Positions 23,675 through 33,579 are shown, counted from the first letter of the stretch. The stretch is 63,626 bases of DNA from Thiocapsa sp. KS1 (GCF_001499735.1 NZ_LN848257.1:3989939-4053564); one strand, 5' to 3'. Made by a program: numbers and translations. Notes: a model not told the origin generated them from the letters alone.

Positions 23675-23699
23675 TCTTTCGTCCTACGGAGGTCACATC

Positions 23700-24467
23700 A
23701 TGTCAGCAGCCATTACCAGTTATATCGACGTCGCTCAGCTCGTCCTCTATGTCTTCTGGTTCTTCTTTGCCGGGCTCGTCTTCTATTTGCATCGCGAGAA
23801 CAAGCGCGAAGGCTATCCGCTCGAGTCCACGCGTGGCGGCACGATCAAGATCGAAGGCTTCCCGTCCATGCCCAAGCCGAAGACCTACCTGCTGCCGCAC
23901 AACGGCGGTACGGTTTCCGTGCCTCGCGCCGAGCCGGTCCAGAAGGTCAATGCGACGCCGGCCCAGCCCTTCTCGGGCTCGCCGTTGATCCCGAACGGCG
24001 ATCCGATGCTTTCCGGTTTCGGACCGTCCGCCTCGCCCGATCGCGAGAAGCATCCCGATCTGACCTTCGAGGGCGCACCCAAGATCGTTCCGTTGCGGGT
24101 TGCGACCGATTTCTCGATTGCCGAGAAGGATCCGGATCCGCGCGGTATGACGGTCGTCGGGTTCGACGGCGAGGTCGGCGGTACCGTGACCGACGTCTGG
24201 GTCGACCGCTCCGAGCCGCAGATCCGCTATCTCGAGATGAAGGTCGCCAAGACCGGGAAGCAGGCGCTGTTGCCGATCAACTTCACGCGCTTCGACAAGA
24301 AGAACCGCAAGGTCAACGTCAAGTCGATCGCAGGCAAGCACTTCGCGAACGTGCCGGGTCTGGCCAAGCCCGACCAGGTCACCCTCTACGAAGAAGACAA
24401 GATCTGCGCCTACTACGCCGGCGGTCAACTTTACGCAGCTGCGGATCGGTCTGAGCCTCTGCTGTGA
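23700..24467 (+). CDS. puhA: Photosynthetic reaction centre H subunit
   Basis: The 255-residue H subunit, which caps the L/M pair on the cytoplasmic face and governs proton delivery to QB. A single transmembrane helix lies at about 12-32 ([20 protein letters not shown]), followed by the charged segment [12 protein letters not shown] typical of the family. The cytoplasmic PRC-barrel domain (about 135-245) includes [26 protein letters not shown] lies at 23686-23692. It overlaps puhB by GTGA. The hairpin at 23655-23674 precedes it. Confidence 0.97.
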   Translation: MSAAITSYIDVAQLVLYVFWFFFAGLVFYLHRENKREGYPLESTRGGTIKIEGFPSMPKPKTYLLPHNGGTVSVPRAEPVQKVNATPAQPFSGSPLIPNGDPMLSGFGPSASPDREKHPDLTFEGAPKIVPLRVATDFSIAEKDPDPRGMTVVGFDGEVGGTVTDVWVDRSEPQIRYLEMKVAKTGKQALLPINFTRFDKKNRKVNVKSIAGKHFANVPGLAKPDQVTLYEEDKICAYYAGGQLYAAADRSEPLL

Positions 24468-25135
24468 GAGAGCATGAGTTCGAGCCCATTCGGGGCTTGC
24501 CCGAGCATCTTCCTCCCGGCGAGGAGATGCTCTGGCAGGGTGCGCCGCGCTGGACCGCTTTGGCGCGGCGCGCCTTCCATGTCCGGAAGGTCGCCGTCTA
24601 CTTCGCCATTATTCTTGTCTGGCGGGTCCTCGCGGATCTCTCCGCGGGGGAGACCACGGCGGAGGTCGTGGTCGGCGCGCTCTGGACTCTGGCTCTCGGC
24701 GTCGTCTCGATCGGCGGTCTTCTGCTGCTGGCCTGGGCGATGGCGAGGTCCACGGTCTACACCATTACCTCGCGCCGCTTGGTGATGCGTTTCGGTGTGG
24801 CATTGCCGATGATCGTGAACTTCCCCTTTGCGCAGATCCACTCCGCGCAGATGAAGCGGCATCGCGACGATACCGGAGACATCCCCATTATCCTGGTCCC
24901 GTCTACGCGCACCTCTTACACGGTCCTGTGGCCGCATGTGCGTCCTTGGCATTTTTCCAGACCGCAACCGATGCTCCGGGCGATTCCGGACGTCGCCAAG
25001 GTCGCCGAGATCCTGTCCGCTGCGCTGAATTGCTTTGTAGCCCAGTCGGGCACGGCGTCCGAGCAAGGCGGGGATCCGGCTGTCGAGGGGCAGACATCCG
25101 GTGCCACCCTTCACCCCGACGAGGTCGACTCTTGA
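24464..25135 (+). CDS. puhB: Reaction centre assembly protein PuhB
   Basis: A 223-residue protein matching PuhB, needed for efficient reaction-centre assembly. The N-terminal motif [18 protein letters not shown], two or three hydrophobic segments (about 44-58, 66-92), and a PH-like domain ([16 protein letters not shown]..., about 95-150) are seen. The last 35 residues are hydrophilic and look variable. Start GTG 24464 overlaps puhA (GTGA), and its own stop overlaps the puhC start (TTGA), so puhA-puhB-puhC form a coupled unit. Confidence 0.9.
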   Translation: MREHEFEPIRGLPEHLPPGEEMLWQGAPRWTALARRAFHVRKVAVYFAIILVWRVLADLSAGETTAEVVVGALWTLALGVVSIGGLLLLAWAMARSTVYTITSRRLVMRFGVALPMIVNFPFAQIHSAQMKRHRDDTGDIPIILVPSTRTSYTVLWPHVRPWHFSRPQPMLRAIPDVAKVAEILSAALNCFVAQSGTASEQGGDPAVEGQTSGATLHPDEVDS

Positions 25136-25587
25136 CTGAGCTGCATGATCGCCCCTTTCCGCGGGGCGTCCTGATCGCGCTTGCCTCTCTGATCGTGTTT
25201 ACGATCCTTGCCGTCGCGATCGCAAGACTGACCGGCTACGATCCGAGCCAGGCACCTCTCTCGCCCGCGGTCGCGGTTCGCGATCTGACCTTCGTCGAGG
25301 TCGGCCAAGGCGACTTGGCGGTCCATGACGCGGCGACGGGCGAGCTGCTGGAGACGCTCCCTCCCGGCGAGGACGGGTTCATTCGGGGTTTGCTTCGCAC
25401 CTTGGCGCGCGAGCGCCGAATGCACAGCGTCGACGCGGACGGACCCTATCGCTTGAGTCTTCGCGAGAACGGCCGCTATACCTTGGAAGATCAGGCGACC
25501 GAATTCTTCATCGACCTCAGGGCCTTCGGCCCGACCAACGAAGCCGCCGTCGGCCGATTCCTGCCGGCACCTCCGACGGCTCGGTGA
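25132..25587 (+). CDS. puhC: Photosynthetic complex assembly protein PuhC
   Basis: A 151-residue protein with one N-terminal transmembrane helix (about 12-34) and a periplasmic domain containing the family motif VRDLTFVEVGQGDLAVHDAATGE and, later, GFIRGLLRTLARER. PuhC promotes reaction-centre/LH1 assembly in Rhodobacter. The start is TTG 25132, sharing TTGA with the puhB stop; no ATG or GTG gives the full helix. Confidence 0.88.
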   Translation: MTELHDRPFPRGVLIALASLIVFTILAVAIARLTGYDPSQAPLSPAVAVRDLTFVEVGQGDLAVHDAATGELLETLPPGEDGFIRGLLRTLARERRMHSVDADGPYRLSLRENGRYTLEDQATEFFIDLRAFGPTNEAAVGRFLPAPPTAR

Positions 25588-25873
25588 CAGGCTGGCATGG
25601 TGATCGCGGGTAAGGGGGCCGCAAGCAACGCCTCCTTGCCGGGCCAACGCAGCGCGTCGCGATGCAGGGAACCCGTGCCGGTGCGGCAGCTCGCCTGTTA
25701 TCATCCCGGCTCTCCGACCTCGATACCCCGCGCTCGCGGGATCGGATCCATCCGAGCATTATCGCCGGTCGATCCTTGACCCGACGATGGCAGGGTGCAT
25801 CGCTGCGGGGAAGGTGTGATCCCCAAAGCGGTGGTGATCCGATCGCCACCGGCCAGAGAATAGGGCGCAATGC

Positions 25874-26755
25874 ATGCTCGAATATGGTTATCCCGTCCTC
25901 TACGCGCTCGGGCTCTGGTGGTTCAGCACGGGCCTCGTTCTCTATCTGGATAATCTGCCGGGGCGCACCTTCGGTTGGACGATGCTCGGCGGTACCGCGG
26001 TCTTGGCGGTTGCCGTCTTCGCTTTGGTCGTCAGCAGCACCTCGACATCCCTGGCGTCGGCTTACGTCGCCTTCACCTCCGGCGTCGTGGTCTGGGGTGT
26101 CCTGGAGATGAGTTATTTCACCGGGCTTTTGACCGGGCCGCGCAAAACGCCCTGTCCGCCGGGTTGCGTTGCATGGAGACGCTTCGGTCTTGCGATTCTC
26201 ACCAGTCTCTATCATGAGTTTGCCGTCCTCTCGGCAGTGGCCTTCCTGGTCCTGATCTCGTGGGGCGAGCCCAATCAGATCGGAACCTGGACCTTCATCG
26301 TCCTCTGGTTGATGCGCTGGAGTGCGAAGCTCAACCTCTTTCTCGGTGTCCCGAACCTGAACGATTGGTTGCCCGAGCACCTCGCCTACCTCAAGACCTA
26401 CATGCCCAAACGGAGCATGAATCTCCTGTTTCCGATTTCGGTCACCGTGCCGACCCTGATCGTCGTCTTGCTGGTATCTCGGGCCCTGAGTCCGGATGCG
26501 AGCGAGTTTGCGGTGGTGGGCCTGATCCTGGTGGCGAGTCTCCTGGCGCTGGGGATCCTTGAGCACTGGTTCCTCGTGCTTCCGCTGCCCGACGAGGCGC
26601 TGTGGGCTTGGGCACTGCCGTCGCGGGATGTGGAAGGGGGATGCGATAACGGCGGCGCTCCATCCGAGGGAAGGGTTCAGAAGACGGTCGCCTTCCGGCC
26701 GACGGCCGGTCATCGGACGGCGCCCGGGGATCCGCAGACGCGCGCGGCCTCGTGA
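25874..26755 (+). CDS. puhE: Putative photosynthetic complex assembly protein PuhE
   Basis: A 293-residue integral membrane protein with seven or eight predicted helices, matching PuhE (DUF3623, Orf292/AscD family). The family stretch RKTPCPPGC (about 90-98) and the hydrophilic segment FLGVPNLNDWLPEHLAYL (about 156-173) are present. PuhE influences bacteriochlorophyll production and complex assembly in Rhodobacter; its biochemical action is unknown. The last 50 residues are hydrophilic. It is separated from puhC by 286 bases with no supported gene. Confidence 0.88.
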   Translation: MLEYGYPVLYALGLWWFSTGLVLYLDNLPGRTFGWTMLGGTAVLAVAVFALVVSSTSTSLASAYVAFTSGVVVWGVLEMSYFTGLLTGPRKTPCPPGCVAWRRFGLAILTSLYHEFAVLSAVAFLVLISWGEPNQIGTWTFIVLWLMRWSAKLNLFLGVPNLNDWLPEHLAYLKTYMPKRSMNLLFPISVTVPTLIVVLLVSRALSPDASEFAVVGLILVASLLALGILEHWFLVLPLPDEALWAWALPSRDVEGGCDNGGAPSEGRVQKTVAFRPTAGHRTAPGDPQTRAAS

Positions 26756-27146
26756 GCTGCCGAGTTCGGCGGCGGCAGCGCTCGATACGAGCCGGCCTGC
26801 TTTGATTCGAGCCCTGGACTCGGCTAGGCTTATCGGGGTGTCGGTCGAGGCGAGAGACGGAGGGGGTCTCGCATCGCCCTACCGGGTTGACCCTAATCAT
26901 ATCGGGCTGCTCGGGAATCAGCTAAAGTACGAAGCAATGCGCGCTCGGATGGCGCGTCGAATTGACTCGATTCAGATGCGGCCGAGCTCAAGGCCATCGC
27001 GACAGCCCGTCGGAAGCCGGACCGCCACGCGGCGGTCGCGAGCCGCGGCGCCGATGTCTCGAAGAGCTCGGCCTCTCCCACGATTGGACTGAAGCGGTCC
27101 GGCTGTGGTGTCCGCTTCCCGTTCGACCCGTTCCTGAGGAATTCTC
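26756..27146. other. Intergenic region puhE-bchE
   Basis: 391 bases without a supported gene. No perfect PpsR box or clear sigma70 promoter is recognised. A plausible ribosome site (TGAGGA, 27134-27139) precedes bchE. The bchE gene is anaerobically expressed in other purple bacteria, so an oxygen-responsive promoter is expected here but not identified. Confidence 0.4.
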
Positions 27147-28802
27147 ATGCGTATATTGATGATCCAGCCGAACTATCACTGCGGTGGTGCGGAAATCGCC
27201 GGAAACTGGCCGCCCGGTTGGGTCGCCTATATCGGCGGTGCGCTCAAGCACGCGGGCATGACGAACATCCGGTTCATCGATGCCATGACCTACGACCTCT
27301 CCGACGAGAAGCTGCGCGAGATCATCCGGGTCAACCAGCCCGATGTTGTCCTGGCCACCGCCATCACCCCGCAGATCTACAAGGCGCAGACCACGCTGCA
27401 GATCGCCAAAGAGGTGCTCCCGAACTGCGTCACCGTGCTCGGCGGTATCCATCCGACCTTCATGTATACCCAGGTCTTCAGCGAGGCGCCCTGGATCGAC
27501 TATATCGTCCGGGGCGAAGGCGAGGAGATCGCCGTCGCGCTCCTGCAGTCCATCGAGGCAGGCACGCATCGGAAAGATCGCAAGCGCATCTGGGGGATTG
27601 CCTACATCGACGACGACGGCCAGGTTGTCGCAACCCCGGCGCGTCCCGTCATCGAGGACCTGGATACCTTGACGCCGGATTGGTCCTTGCTCGACTGGGA
27701 CAAATACATCTATACCCCGCTCAACTGCCGGGTCGCCGTACCGAACTTCGCGCGCGGCTGTCCCTTTACCTGCCGTTTTTGCTCGCAGTGGAAGTTCTGG
27801 CGCAAATACCGGCACCGCGATCCGAAGAAGTTCGTCGACGAGATCGAGACCCTGGTGCGCGACTACAACGTCGGCTTCATGATCCTCGCCGACGAGGAGC
27901 CGACGATCTTTCAGAAGAAGTTCGTCGCGCTCTGCGAAGAGTTGATCAAGCGCGATCTCCCGCTTTACTGGGGCATCAATACCCGCGTGACCGACATCAT
28001 GCGCGATCGCGATCTGTTGCCGCTGTACCGCAAGGCCGGACTGGTCCATGTCTCGCTCGGCACCGAGGCGGTCTCGCAGTTGAACCTCGACACCTTCCGC
28101 AAGCAGACCACGGTCGAGCAAAACAAGCTGGCGGTCAAGCTCCTGCAGCAGGCGGGGATCGTCGCGGAGGTCCAGTTCATCATGGGTCTCGAGAACGAGA
28201 CGCCCGAGACCATCGAGGAGACCTACAAGCTCGCCCAGGACTGGAAGCCCGATATGGCGAACTGGAATATGTACACGCCATGGCCCTTCGCGGAGCTGTT
28301 CGAGGAGTTGGGCGACAGGGTGGAGGTTCGCGACTACTCGAAGTACAATTTCGTGACGCCCATCATGAAGCCCGAGGCGATGACGCGCGAGCAGGTGCTC
28401 AAGGGGGTACTCAAGAACTATGCGCGTTTTTACATGCGCAAGAGCTTCCTGGAGTATCCGTGGATCAAGGACAAGTTCCGCAGGCGTTACATGCTCGGCT
28501 GCCTCAAGGCCTTCGCGAAGACGACCGCGTCCAAAAAGTTCTATGACCTCGAGCGACTCAAGATGAAGGGGATGTCCGCCGAGGTGGATCTCGGGTTCGA
28601 TGCCTCCAAGGTTTTGACGGCAGACGAGATCGCGCAGTTGAAGCGGGATCGCCCCGAGCTCTCGGCCGATATGAATTTCAAAGGGACACCGGTCAAGGTC
28701 GTCGCGTGCGGTGCCCCGGATGATCTGCAGGTCTCGGATTCGGATCTGCCGGTCAGGGCGGCCGTTTCCAAGCCCAAGATGACAGCGGTCCAACCTGATT
28801 AA
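27147..28802 (+). CDS. bchE: Anaerobic Mg-protoporphyrin IX monomethyl ester oxidative cyclase
   Basis: A 551-residue B12-binding radical SAM enzyme that forms the isocyclic ring of protochlorophyllide using water-derived oxygen. The N-terminal B12-binding-like domain (about 1-140) precedes the radical SAM cluster CPFTCRFC (205, 209, 212). The anaerobic route is encoded here; the oxygen-dependent AcsF is not in the window. ATG 27147 follows TGAGGA. A hemN-like gene starts 13 bases after its stop. Confidence 0.96.
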   Translation: MRILMIQPNYHCGGAEIAGNWPPGWVAYIGGALKHAGMTNIRFIDAMTYDLSDEKLREIIRVNQPDVVLATAITPQIYKAQTTLQIAKEVLPNCVTVLGGIHPTFMYTQVFSEAPWIDYIVRGEGEEIAVALLQSIEAGTHRKDRKRIWGIAYIDDDGQVVATPARPVIEDLDTLTPDWSLLDWDKYIYTPLNCRVAVPNFARGCPFTCRFCSQWKFWRKYRHRDPKKFVDEIETLVRDYNVGFMILADEEPTIFQKKFVALCEELIKRDLPLYWGINTRVTDIMRDRDLLPLYRKAGLVHVSLGTEAVSQLNLDTFRKQTTVEQNKLAVKLLQQAGIVAEVQFIMGLENETPETIEETYKLAQDWKPDMANWNMYTPWPFAELFEELGDRVEVRDYSKYNFVTPIMKPEAMTREQVLKGVLKNYARFYMRKSFLEYPWIKDKFRRRYMLGCLKAFAKTTASKKFYDLERLKMKGMSAEVDLGFDASKVLTADEIAQLKRDRPELSADMNFKGTPVKVVACGAPDDLQVSDSDLPVRAAVSKPKMTAVQPD

Positions 28803-28815
28803 CCGGGTTCACGAC

Positions 28816-30177
28816 ATGGCGCCTCCACTGCCTTCCAGCCTGCCGCTTGAGCTTCTCGAGCGGTTCGGACATTTACCTCCGGGGTGCGCACTATCGGCCT
28901 CGCAGATGGGTGGCGATGCGAGCTTCTCGGATTTGAGCTACAAGGAGGCGCTGGCTGGGCTTCGCACGAATCCCGGCGAGCACCTTGCCGTGTATGTGCA
29001 CGTACCGTTCTGTCACGTCCGCTGTCTCTATTGCGCATGCAACACCACCATTACCCACAGCGAGGAAAAGGTCGATCAGTATCTCGACGCTCTCGATCGC
29101 GAGATGACGTTGGTCACGGACATCATCGGTCGCGGTCGGGTAACGGACCAGCTGCATGTCGGCGGCGGCACCCCGAACCATCTCAACGAGCCTCAGTTGG
29201 CACGGTTGATCGAGATCGTCGAGCGGCATTTCCGCATCGACGATCACGCCTGCACCTCGATTGAATGCAATCCTCGCCGGACCTCGGCCGGGCAGCTCGA
29301 TCTTCTCTACGGGCTCGGGTTCAAGCGCATCAGCTTCGGCGTTCAGGATCTCAACTCGGACGTGCAGCGCGCCATCGGTCGCGTACAGTCCCTCGACATG
29401 GTGCGCGACGTCTTTCTGACGGCGCGAGACACGGGATTCGACAGCATCAACCTCGACCTGATCTACGGCTTGCCGTTCCAGACCCGGGAGGGGTTTCAGG
29501 CAACGCTCGATCAGATCGTCGAGCTCGGACCGGATCGCATCGCTTGTTTCAGCTACGCCCACGATCCGATAAGCCGACCCCATCAGCACGCCATCAGCGT
29601 GGATCACCTGCCCTCGGCGACCGAGAAGCTGGCCTTGTTCCATCAGGCCGTGCAGTCCTTCTCGGCGGCCGGCTATCGGTGGGTCGGTCTCGATGTGTTC
29701 GCGCGGGAGGCCGACGAGCTGACCAGCGCGCAGGACGAGCGGCGTCTTTACCGCAATGCCATCGGCTACACGCCGATGCCCGCAAAACAGGTGCTTGCGT
29801 TTGGCCCGAGCGGGATCGGCGAGGTCGGCGGCGCACTCGTCCAGAACGCCCCCGATCTGAAGACCTGGCAGCAGTGTGTGGGCACGGGGCGTCTCCCCGT
29901 TGCTTGGGGGCGCCGGTTGAGCGATCAGGATCGCCGCCGCCGAGAGGCCATTCTCTATCTCATGTGCAATCTCGAGCTGCCCGCCGCGTCCGCGCAGGGT
30001 CTTGAGCGCGAGTACGAGAGCCTCTGTCGAAACGGCGGCGGTGGTTTGCTCGAGGTGACGGACGACGGTATCCGGGTGACTCCGGAAGGCCGTTATTTGT
30101 TGCACGGGCTCTGTGTCGAGCAGGACGCGTCTGTCGACTGGGGAAGTGCCCAGTGGCGCGCGACGGCTGGGCCTTGA
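28816..30177 (+). CDS. hemN: HemN-like radical SAM enzyme (oxygen-independent coproporphyrinogen III dehydrogenase family)
   Basis: A 453-residue member of the HemN family, which decarboxylates two propionates of coproporphyrinogen III without oxygen. The radical SAM motif VPFCHVRCLYCACN has Cys66, Cys70 and Cys73, plus the additional HemN Cys75. GGGTPNHL (about 117) and the HemN C-terminal domain (about 360-450) are present. Full-length HemN (about 455 residues) rather than the short HemW fits. Placement between bchE and bchJ gives an anaerobic tetrapyrrole module. The 3' end overlaps bchJ by 25 bases. Confidence 0.9.
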   Translation: MAPPLPSSLPLELLERFGHLPPGCALSASQMGGDASFSDLSYKEALAGLRTNPGEHLAVYVHVPFCHVRCLYCACNTTITHSEEKVDQYLDALDREMTLVTDIIGRGRVTDQLHVGGGTPNHLNEPQLARLIEIVERHFRIDDHACTSIECNPRRTSAGQLDLLYGLGFKRISFGVQDLNSDVQRAIGRVQSLDMVRDVFLTARDTGFDSINLDLIYGLPFQTREGFQATLDQIVELGPDRIACFSYAHDPISRPHQHAISVDHLPSATEKLALFHQAVQSFSAAGYRWVGLDVFAREADELTSAQDERRLYRNAIGYTPMPAKQVLAFGPSGIGEVGGALVQNAPDLKTWQQCVGTGRLPVAWGRRLSDQDRRRREAILYLMCNLELPAASAQGLEREYESLCRNGGGGLLEVTDDGIRVTPEGRYLLHGLCVEQDASVDWGSAQWRATAGP

Positions 30178-30779
30178 GCGCGCTCGCCGAGTCCGGTGCG
30201 GTCGCGAGGGTCGGGCCAAATGCCGTCATCCGTGTCGCCGAGGCATTGGAGCAGGCTTGCGGGTCGGAGTCCGTAACCCAGGTGTTCCAGGCTGCCGGGC
30301 TCGGACATTACCTGGCGGCGCTGCCGAGCGAGATGGTCGACGAGCGCGAGGTGACTCGCCTCCAGGCTGCGCTGCGCGAGCGGTTGGGTATCCCTGTCGC
30401 GCGCTCGGTGTCGCACGATGCCGGATTGCGCACCGGCGATTATCTGCTCGCCAACCGTATCCCGCGTCCGGTCCAGCGTCTTCTTACCGTCCTTCCGGCC
30501 CGCCTCGCGAGCCGCGTCCTCATTTCGGCGATTCGCCGCAACGCCTGGACCTTCGTCGGCAGCGGCGTCTTCGACGGCACGCCCGGTCGCCCGACCAGGC
30601 TCTCGGTGATGGACGGTCCGATCTGCCGGGGCGCTTCGGCCGACGAGCCGCTGTGTGACTTCTACGCCGGGAGCTTCGAGCGGTTGTTCTCCCGGCTCGT
30701 GCATCGCGATGCGCGGGTCACCGAGATTGCCTGCCAGGCCAACGGCGCCGAGGCCTGTGTCTTCGAGGTCCGCTGGTAG
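30153..30779 (+). CDS. bchJ: Bacteriochlorophyll biosynthesis protein BchJ (V4R domain)
   Basis: A 208-residue protein with a C-terminal V4R (4-vinyl reductase) domain, ending CQANGAEACVFEVRW, the domain signature. It was once thought to be the 8-vinyl reductase; BchB/ BciA-type work indicates BchJ is rather an accessory that supplies substrate, so the exact function is open. Start GTG 30153 lies inside the hemN-like gene (25-base overlap), as expected for coupled translation. Confidence 0.88.
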   Translation: MARDGWALSALAESGAVARVGPNAVIRVAEALEQACGSESVTQVFQAAGLGHYLAALPSEMVDEREVTRLQAALRERLGIPVARSVSHDAGLRTGDYLLANRIPRPVQRLLTVLPARLASRVLISAIRRNAWTFVGSGVFDGTPGRPTRLSVMDGPICRGASADEPLCDFYAGSFERLFSRLVHRDARVTEIACQANGAEACVFEVRW

Positions 30780-30845
30780 AGTAACCTGCTCGACACCCCG
30801 GCGCGCTCGACTCCCTCTCGCAGACCCCGACTCAGTCACCGCCGA

Positions 30846-32234
30846 GTGTCTCCCTTCCTCTCCTTGTCCGATCGATTCGGTCTTGACGGCAGCATTCTTG
30901 CCGACCGCATCCGTCCGGAGCGGAGCGGGCGAGAGACGCGGGTACGCGAGCGCCTTGCCGAGCTGAAAGGGCAGGGCCTTCGGCCCGGTCAGGTCGTCCT
31001 CTGTCCGGATACGCCCGTCATGGAGACGGTGTTGATGAGCCTGGCACTCATGCGGTTCGGCGCGGCCTTGCTGCCCTACCGCACCGGTCTGGATTCGGAC
31101 GCTGTTCTTGGCCTGGCCGCCGCGACCGGGGCCGAGTGGCGTTGGTGTCTCGAGTCCGCGGCGCTGATCGCCACCGGGATCGCATCCCCCTGTCCCCTGT
31201 CCTCGGATTCGACGCTGGCCTTGCTCGTGAAGACCAGCGGCAGCAGCGGCGGGCCCAAGGTCGTGATGTTGACCCGCGAGAACCTCCTTGCCTCGGCTGC
31301 GGCGGTCAATCGGCGTCTCGGTTTCGGCGCCGGCGATGTCTGGCTCTGTTGTCTGCGTTTGAGCCATATCGGCGGTCTGGCGATCATCCATCGCTGGGCG
31401 CTCGCCGGGGCGACCCTGATCCTGCACGAGGGATTCGATGCCCAGGCCGTGGCGCGGGATCTGCGTCGTCACGCCGTCACCCATGTCTCCCTGGTACCGC
31501 CGATGTTGGGTCGGTTGCTCGACACGGGTGTCGCACCGCCACCGTCGCTGCGCGTCGTGCTGGTGGGCGGCCAAGCCCTGAGTCCGTTGCTGGCCGAGCG
31601 CGCACTCGACGCAGGATGGCCGCTCTTCCTCACCTACGGCATGACCGAGACCACATCCCAGATCGCGACCTCGACGCGTGCGCTGGAGCGCGTGCCCGCC
31701 GATGGCCGCGTGGGTCCGCTGCTTCCGGGTGTGGAGATCGATCGGTGCGACGGACTGGACACTCCGAGTCGACTGCGGGTCCGCGGACCAATGCTCATGG
31801 CCGGATACGCCAATCCCGCACGCATTCCGGGTCAGGGGCTCGACGACGGCTGGTTCGAAACCTCCGACCTGGGCGGCATCGACATGGCGGGCGAGCTCAG
31901 GGTTGTCGGACGCGCCGACGACGTCTTGGTCATCGGCGGCAACAACATCTCGCTGACCCGCGTGGATGGGCTGCTCCGCGCGGCCCCCGGGGTCTCGGAT
32001 CTGGCCGTCGTCGCTCTCGACGATGCGGTCTGGGGCCATCGTTTGGTGGTGGTCTACAGCGGCGATCTCGACGAGCAGGCCTTCGCGCGCTGGTGCGACG
32101 GTTCCGTCTCGGGCGCCGAGCGACCCCGCGCCTTCAAACGGGTAGGCAGGCTCCCGCTGCTGGATTCGGGCAAGTATGACCGGATCGCGATCCGTGCCCT
32201 GGCACTGGAATATGGATTCGGCCGTTCAACCTAG
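30846..32234 (+). CDS. AMP-dependent acyl-CoA ligase, MenE-like
   Basis: A 462-residue ANL-superfamily adenylating enzyme. The P-loop-like A3 motif KTSGSSGGPKVVMLT (about 120-134), A5 LTYGMTETTSQIAT, A7 GWFETSDLG, A8 GRADDVLVIGGNNIS and the C-terminal A10 lysine (LDSGKYDRI) are all present, so it should be active. Size and motif spacing resemble o-succinylbenzoyl-CoA synthetase (MenE) of menaquinone synthesis. No other men genes are here, so the substrate is inferred only. Start GTG 30846. It ends the bchE-hemN-bchJ set, 66 bases after bchJ. Confidence 0.8.
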   Translation: MSPFLSLSDRFGLDGSILADRIRPERSGRETRVRERLAELKGQGLRPGQVVLCPDTPVMETVLMSLALMRFGAALLPYRTGLDSDAVLGLAAATGAEWRWCLESAALIATGIASPCPLSSDSTLALLVKTSGSSGGPKVVMLTRENLLASAAAVNRRLGFGAGDVWLCCLRLSHIGGLAIIHRWALAGATLILHEGFDAQAVARDLRRHAVTHVSLVPPMLGRLLDTGVAPPPSLRVVLVGGQALSPLLAERALDAGWPLFLTYGMTETTSQIATSTRALERVPADGRVGPLLPGVEIDRCDGLDTPSRLRVRGPMLMAGYANPARIPGQGLDDGWFETSDLGGIDMAGELRVVGRADDVLVIGGNNISLTRVDGLLRAAPGVSDLAVVALDDAVWGHRLVVVYSGDLDEQAFARWCDGSVSGAERPRAFKRVGRLPLLDSGKYDRIAIRALALEYGFGRST

Positions 32235-32661
32235 AGATCCGGCAGTTGACCGCTTCGTGCTTCATGCAAGGCTTTGACTGCCTTGAAGATCGCGGCCGTC
32301 CGAGGGCTCACCCGCCGGGTGATGGCCGCTATGCCCCCTGGGGCACGCCCCGCGCGGCGCCCGACTGGCGTTGCAACTTGTTGTCGTAGAACCACTACGC
32401 CGCCTCGTTGCGCCTTGCCGGACACCGCGCGGGACGCACTCCAGGGGCCGTTCAACTTCCGGATCTAGGTTAAGCCGCAAGTCGATGTTCCTTGAGACAG
32501 GACAAGAACAACGTGCACGGATGCGCGATCGCCATCAGCCGTAGGTTGGGCAAAGCGCAGCGTGCCCAACTGATCCCTGCGATGACGGCGCGGGTTGGGC
32601 ACGCTGCGCTTTGCCCAACCTACAAGTTCATGTTGATGTTGACTCGTTCCTTGATGTCTCC
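32235..32661. other. Intergenic region between the convergent AMP ligase and crtC
   Basis: 427 bases with no supported gene. It holds a segment bounded by an 11-bp direct repeat (GGCCGTTCAAC at 32220-32230 and 32446-32456) with flanking near-inverted repeats (32230-32242 and 32457-32469), and a long perfect inverted repeat at 32541-32623. Confidence 0.6.
32541..32623. repeat. REP-like 30-bp perfect inverted repeat
   Basis: Two 30-base arms (32541-32570 and 32594-32623) are exact reverse complements, separated by 23 bases. The arm begins GTAGGTTGGGCAAAGCGCAG, a sequence type that is familiar as a dispersed intergenic palindrome in Gammaproteobacteria. It lies between convergent genes and could end transcription from both sides. 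No transposase is nearby. Confidence 0.85.
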
Positions 32662-33579
32662 TCAGCCGCCGATGCGCGGCATCCGAAACGGCAGCATCAA
32701 TTGGACGATGGGCGAGGCAAAGCGGTCGAGCGAAAGGCTCTCGTGCACGCAGTTTGCGGTCTCGCCGGCCAGGTGTGTCTCGACGAGCGAGCGCGCATAG
32801 AAGGGCGTGTCTTCCAGCGTCTCGACCACGCGGGCCTGATACCCCGGCTCGCACTGGGTCCCGCGCTTGATGCGCCAGATCCCGGTCGTGGGCAGTCGCA
32901 CCCGCGGCGGTGGGGTGAATTCCTCGACCTCGCCCGCGGCATTGAAGCGCAGCGCGAGCCCGGCGCCCGTCCCGTGACGCGCGGTCACGTCGTAGAGCAT
33001 GGTGGTGCCCGACGGCGTGTTGGCGCGCGACCAGTCCCAACACTGGAAGGCGTCTTCGAGCGGCTCCTCCCCGCGATTGGAGTCGAGATAGGCGTGCCCG
33101 CTCCAGCGCAACGCCGGTTTTTCCAGATCGACCTCCACGCGCGAGATGGGCGCGATTGGCCACCAGACATGACGTCCCGCCTGATCGAGCGTGAACTCGC
33201 GCGTGTTGACGGCAGCCGGGATCACCCGAATCCGCCCACGCACCCGCGAGGGGATGGGTGCGGTGATCTCGTTGACCTCGATGGTCAGCGCCGTGCCGTC
33301 CCAGGTCAGATGGCTCGGCCCGATATCGAGCCGCCCCGACGCCTGGCGCAGCGCCTTGCGCCCGCGCTCGGTCATGGTCCAGCGCTTACCGGCCTTGCCG
33401 TAAAGCGCGACATTGAGCGCGCAGTGATCGAGCGGGTCCGGGTTGCCGCGCCGCCGCGCCCACGCGTAGTAGGGCGAGAAGACGCTGCCGAGCATGGCGA
33501 TGATGGTCAGACCGTGGTCGCCGTCATCGCTCAACGCATCCACGTACCACCAGAGATAGCCGCCGGGCGTGATCTTCAG
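32662..33579 (-). CDS. crtC: Hydroxyneurosporene/acyclic carotenoid 1,2-hydratase
   Basis: About 305 residues matching CrtC, which hydrates the psi end of neurosporene/lycopene to give 1-hydroxy carotenoids. Family stretches PGGYLWWYVDALSDDGDHGL and IAMLGSVFSPYYAWARRRG open the protein, and WSGHAYLDSNRGEEPLE lies in the middle. The start is problematic: no ATG, GTG or TTG precedes the conserved PGGY motif until ATG 33732, 157 bases inside crtD. A CTG at 33579 overlaps the crtD stop as CTGA and would give the shortest complete domain, so that position is used. Operon crtD-crtC is minus strand, divergent from crtEF. Confidence 0.85.
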   Translation of the reverse strand: MKITPGGYLWWYVDALSDDGDHGLTIIAMLGSVFSPYYAWARRRGNPDPLDHCALNVALYGKAGKRWTMTERGRKALRQASGRLDIGPSHLTWDGTALTIEVNEITAPIPSRVRGRIRVIPAAVNTREFTLDQAGRHVWWPIAPISRVEVDLEKPALRWSGHAYLDSNRGEEPLEDAFQCWDWSRANTPSGTTMLYDVTARHGTGAGLALRFNAAGEVEEFTPPPRVRLPTTGIWRIKRGTQCEPGYQARVVETLEDTPFYARSLVETHLAGETANCVHESLSLDRFASPIVQLMLPFRMPRIGG

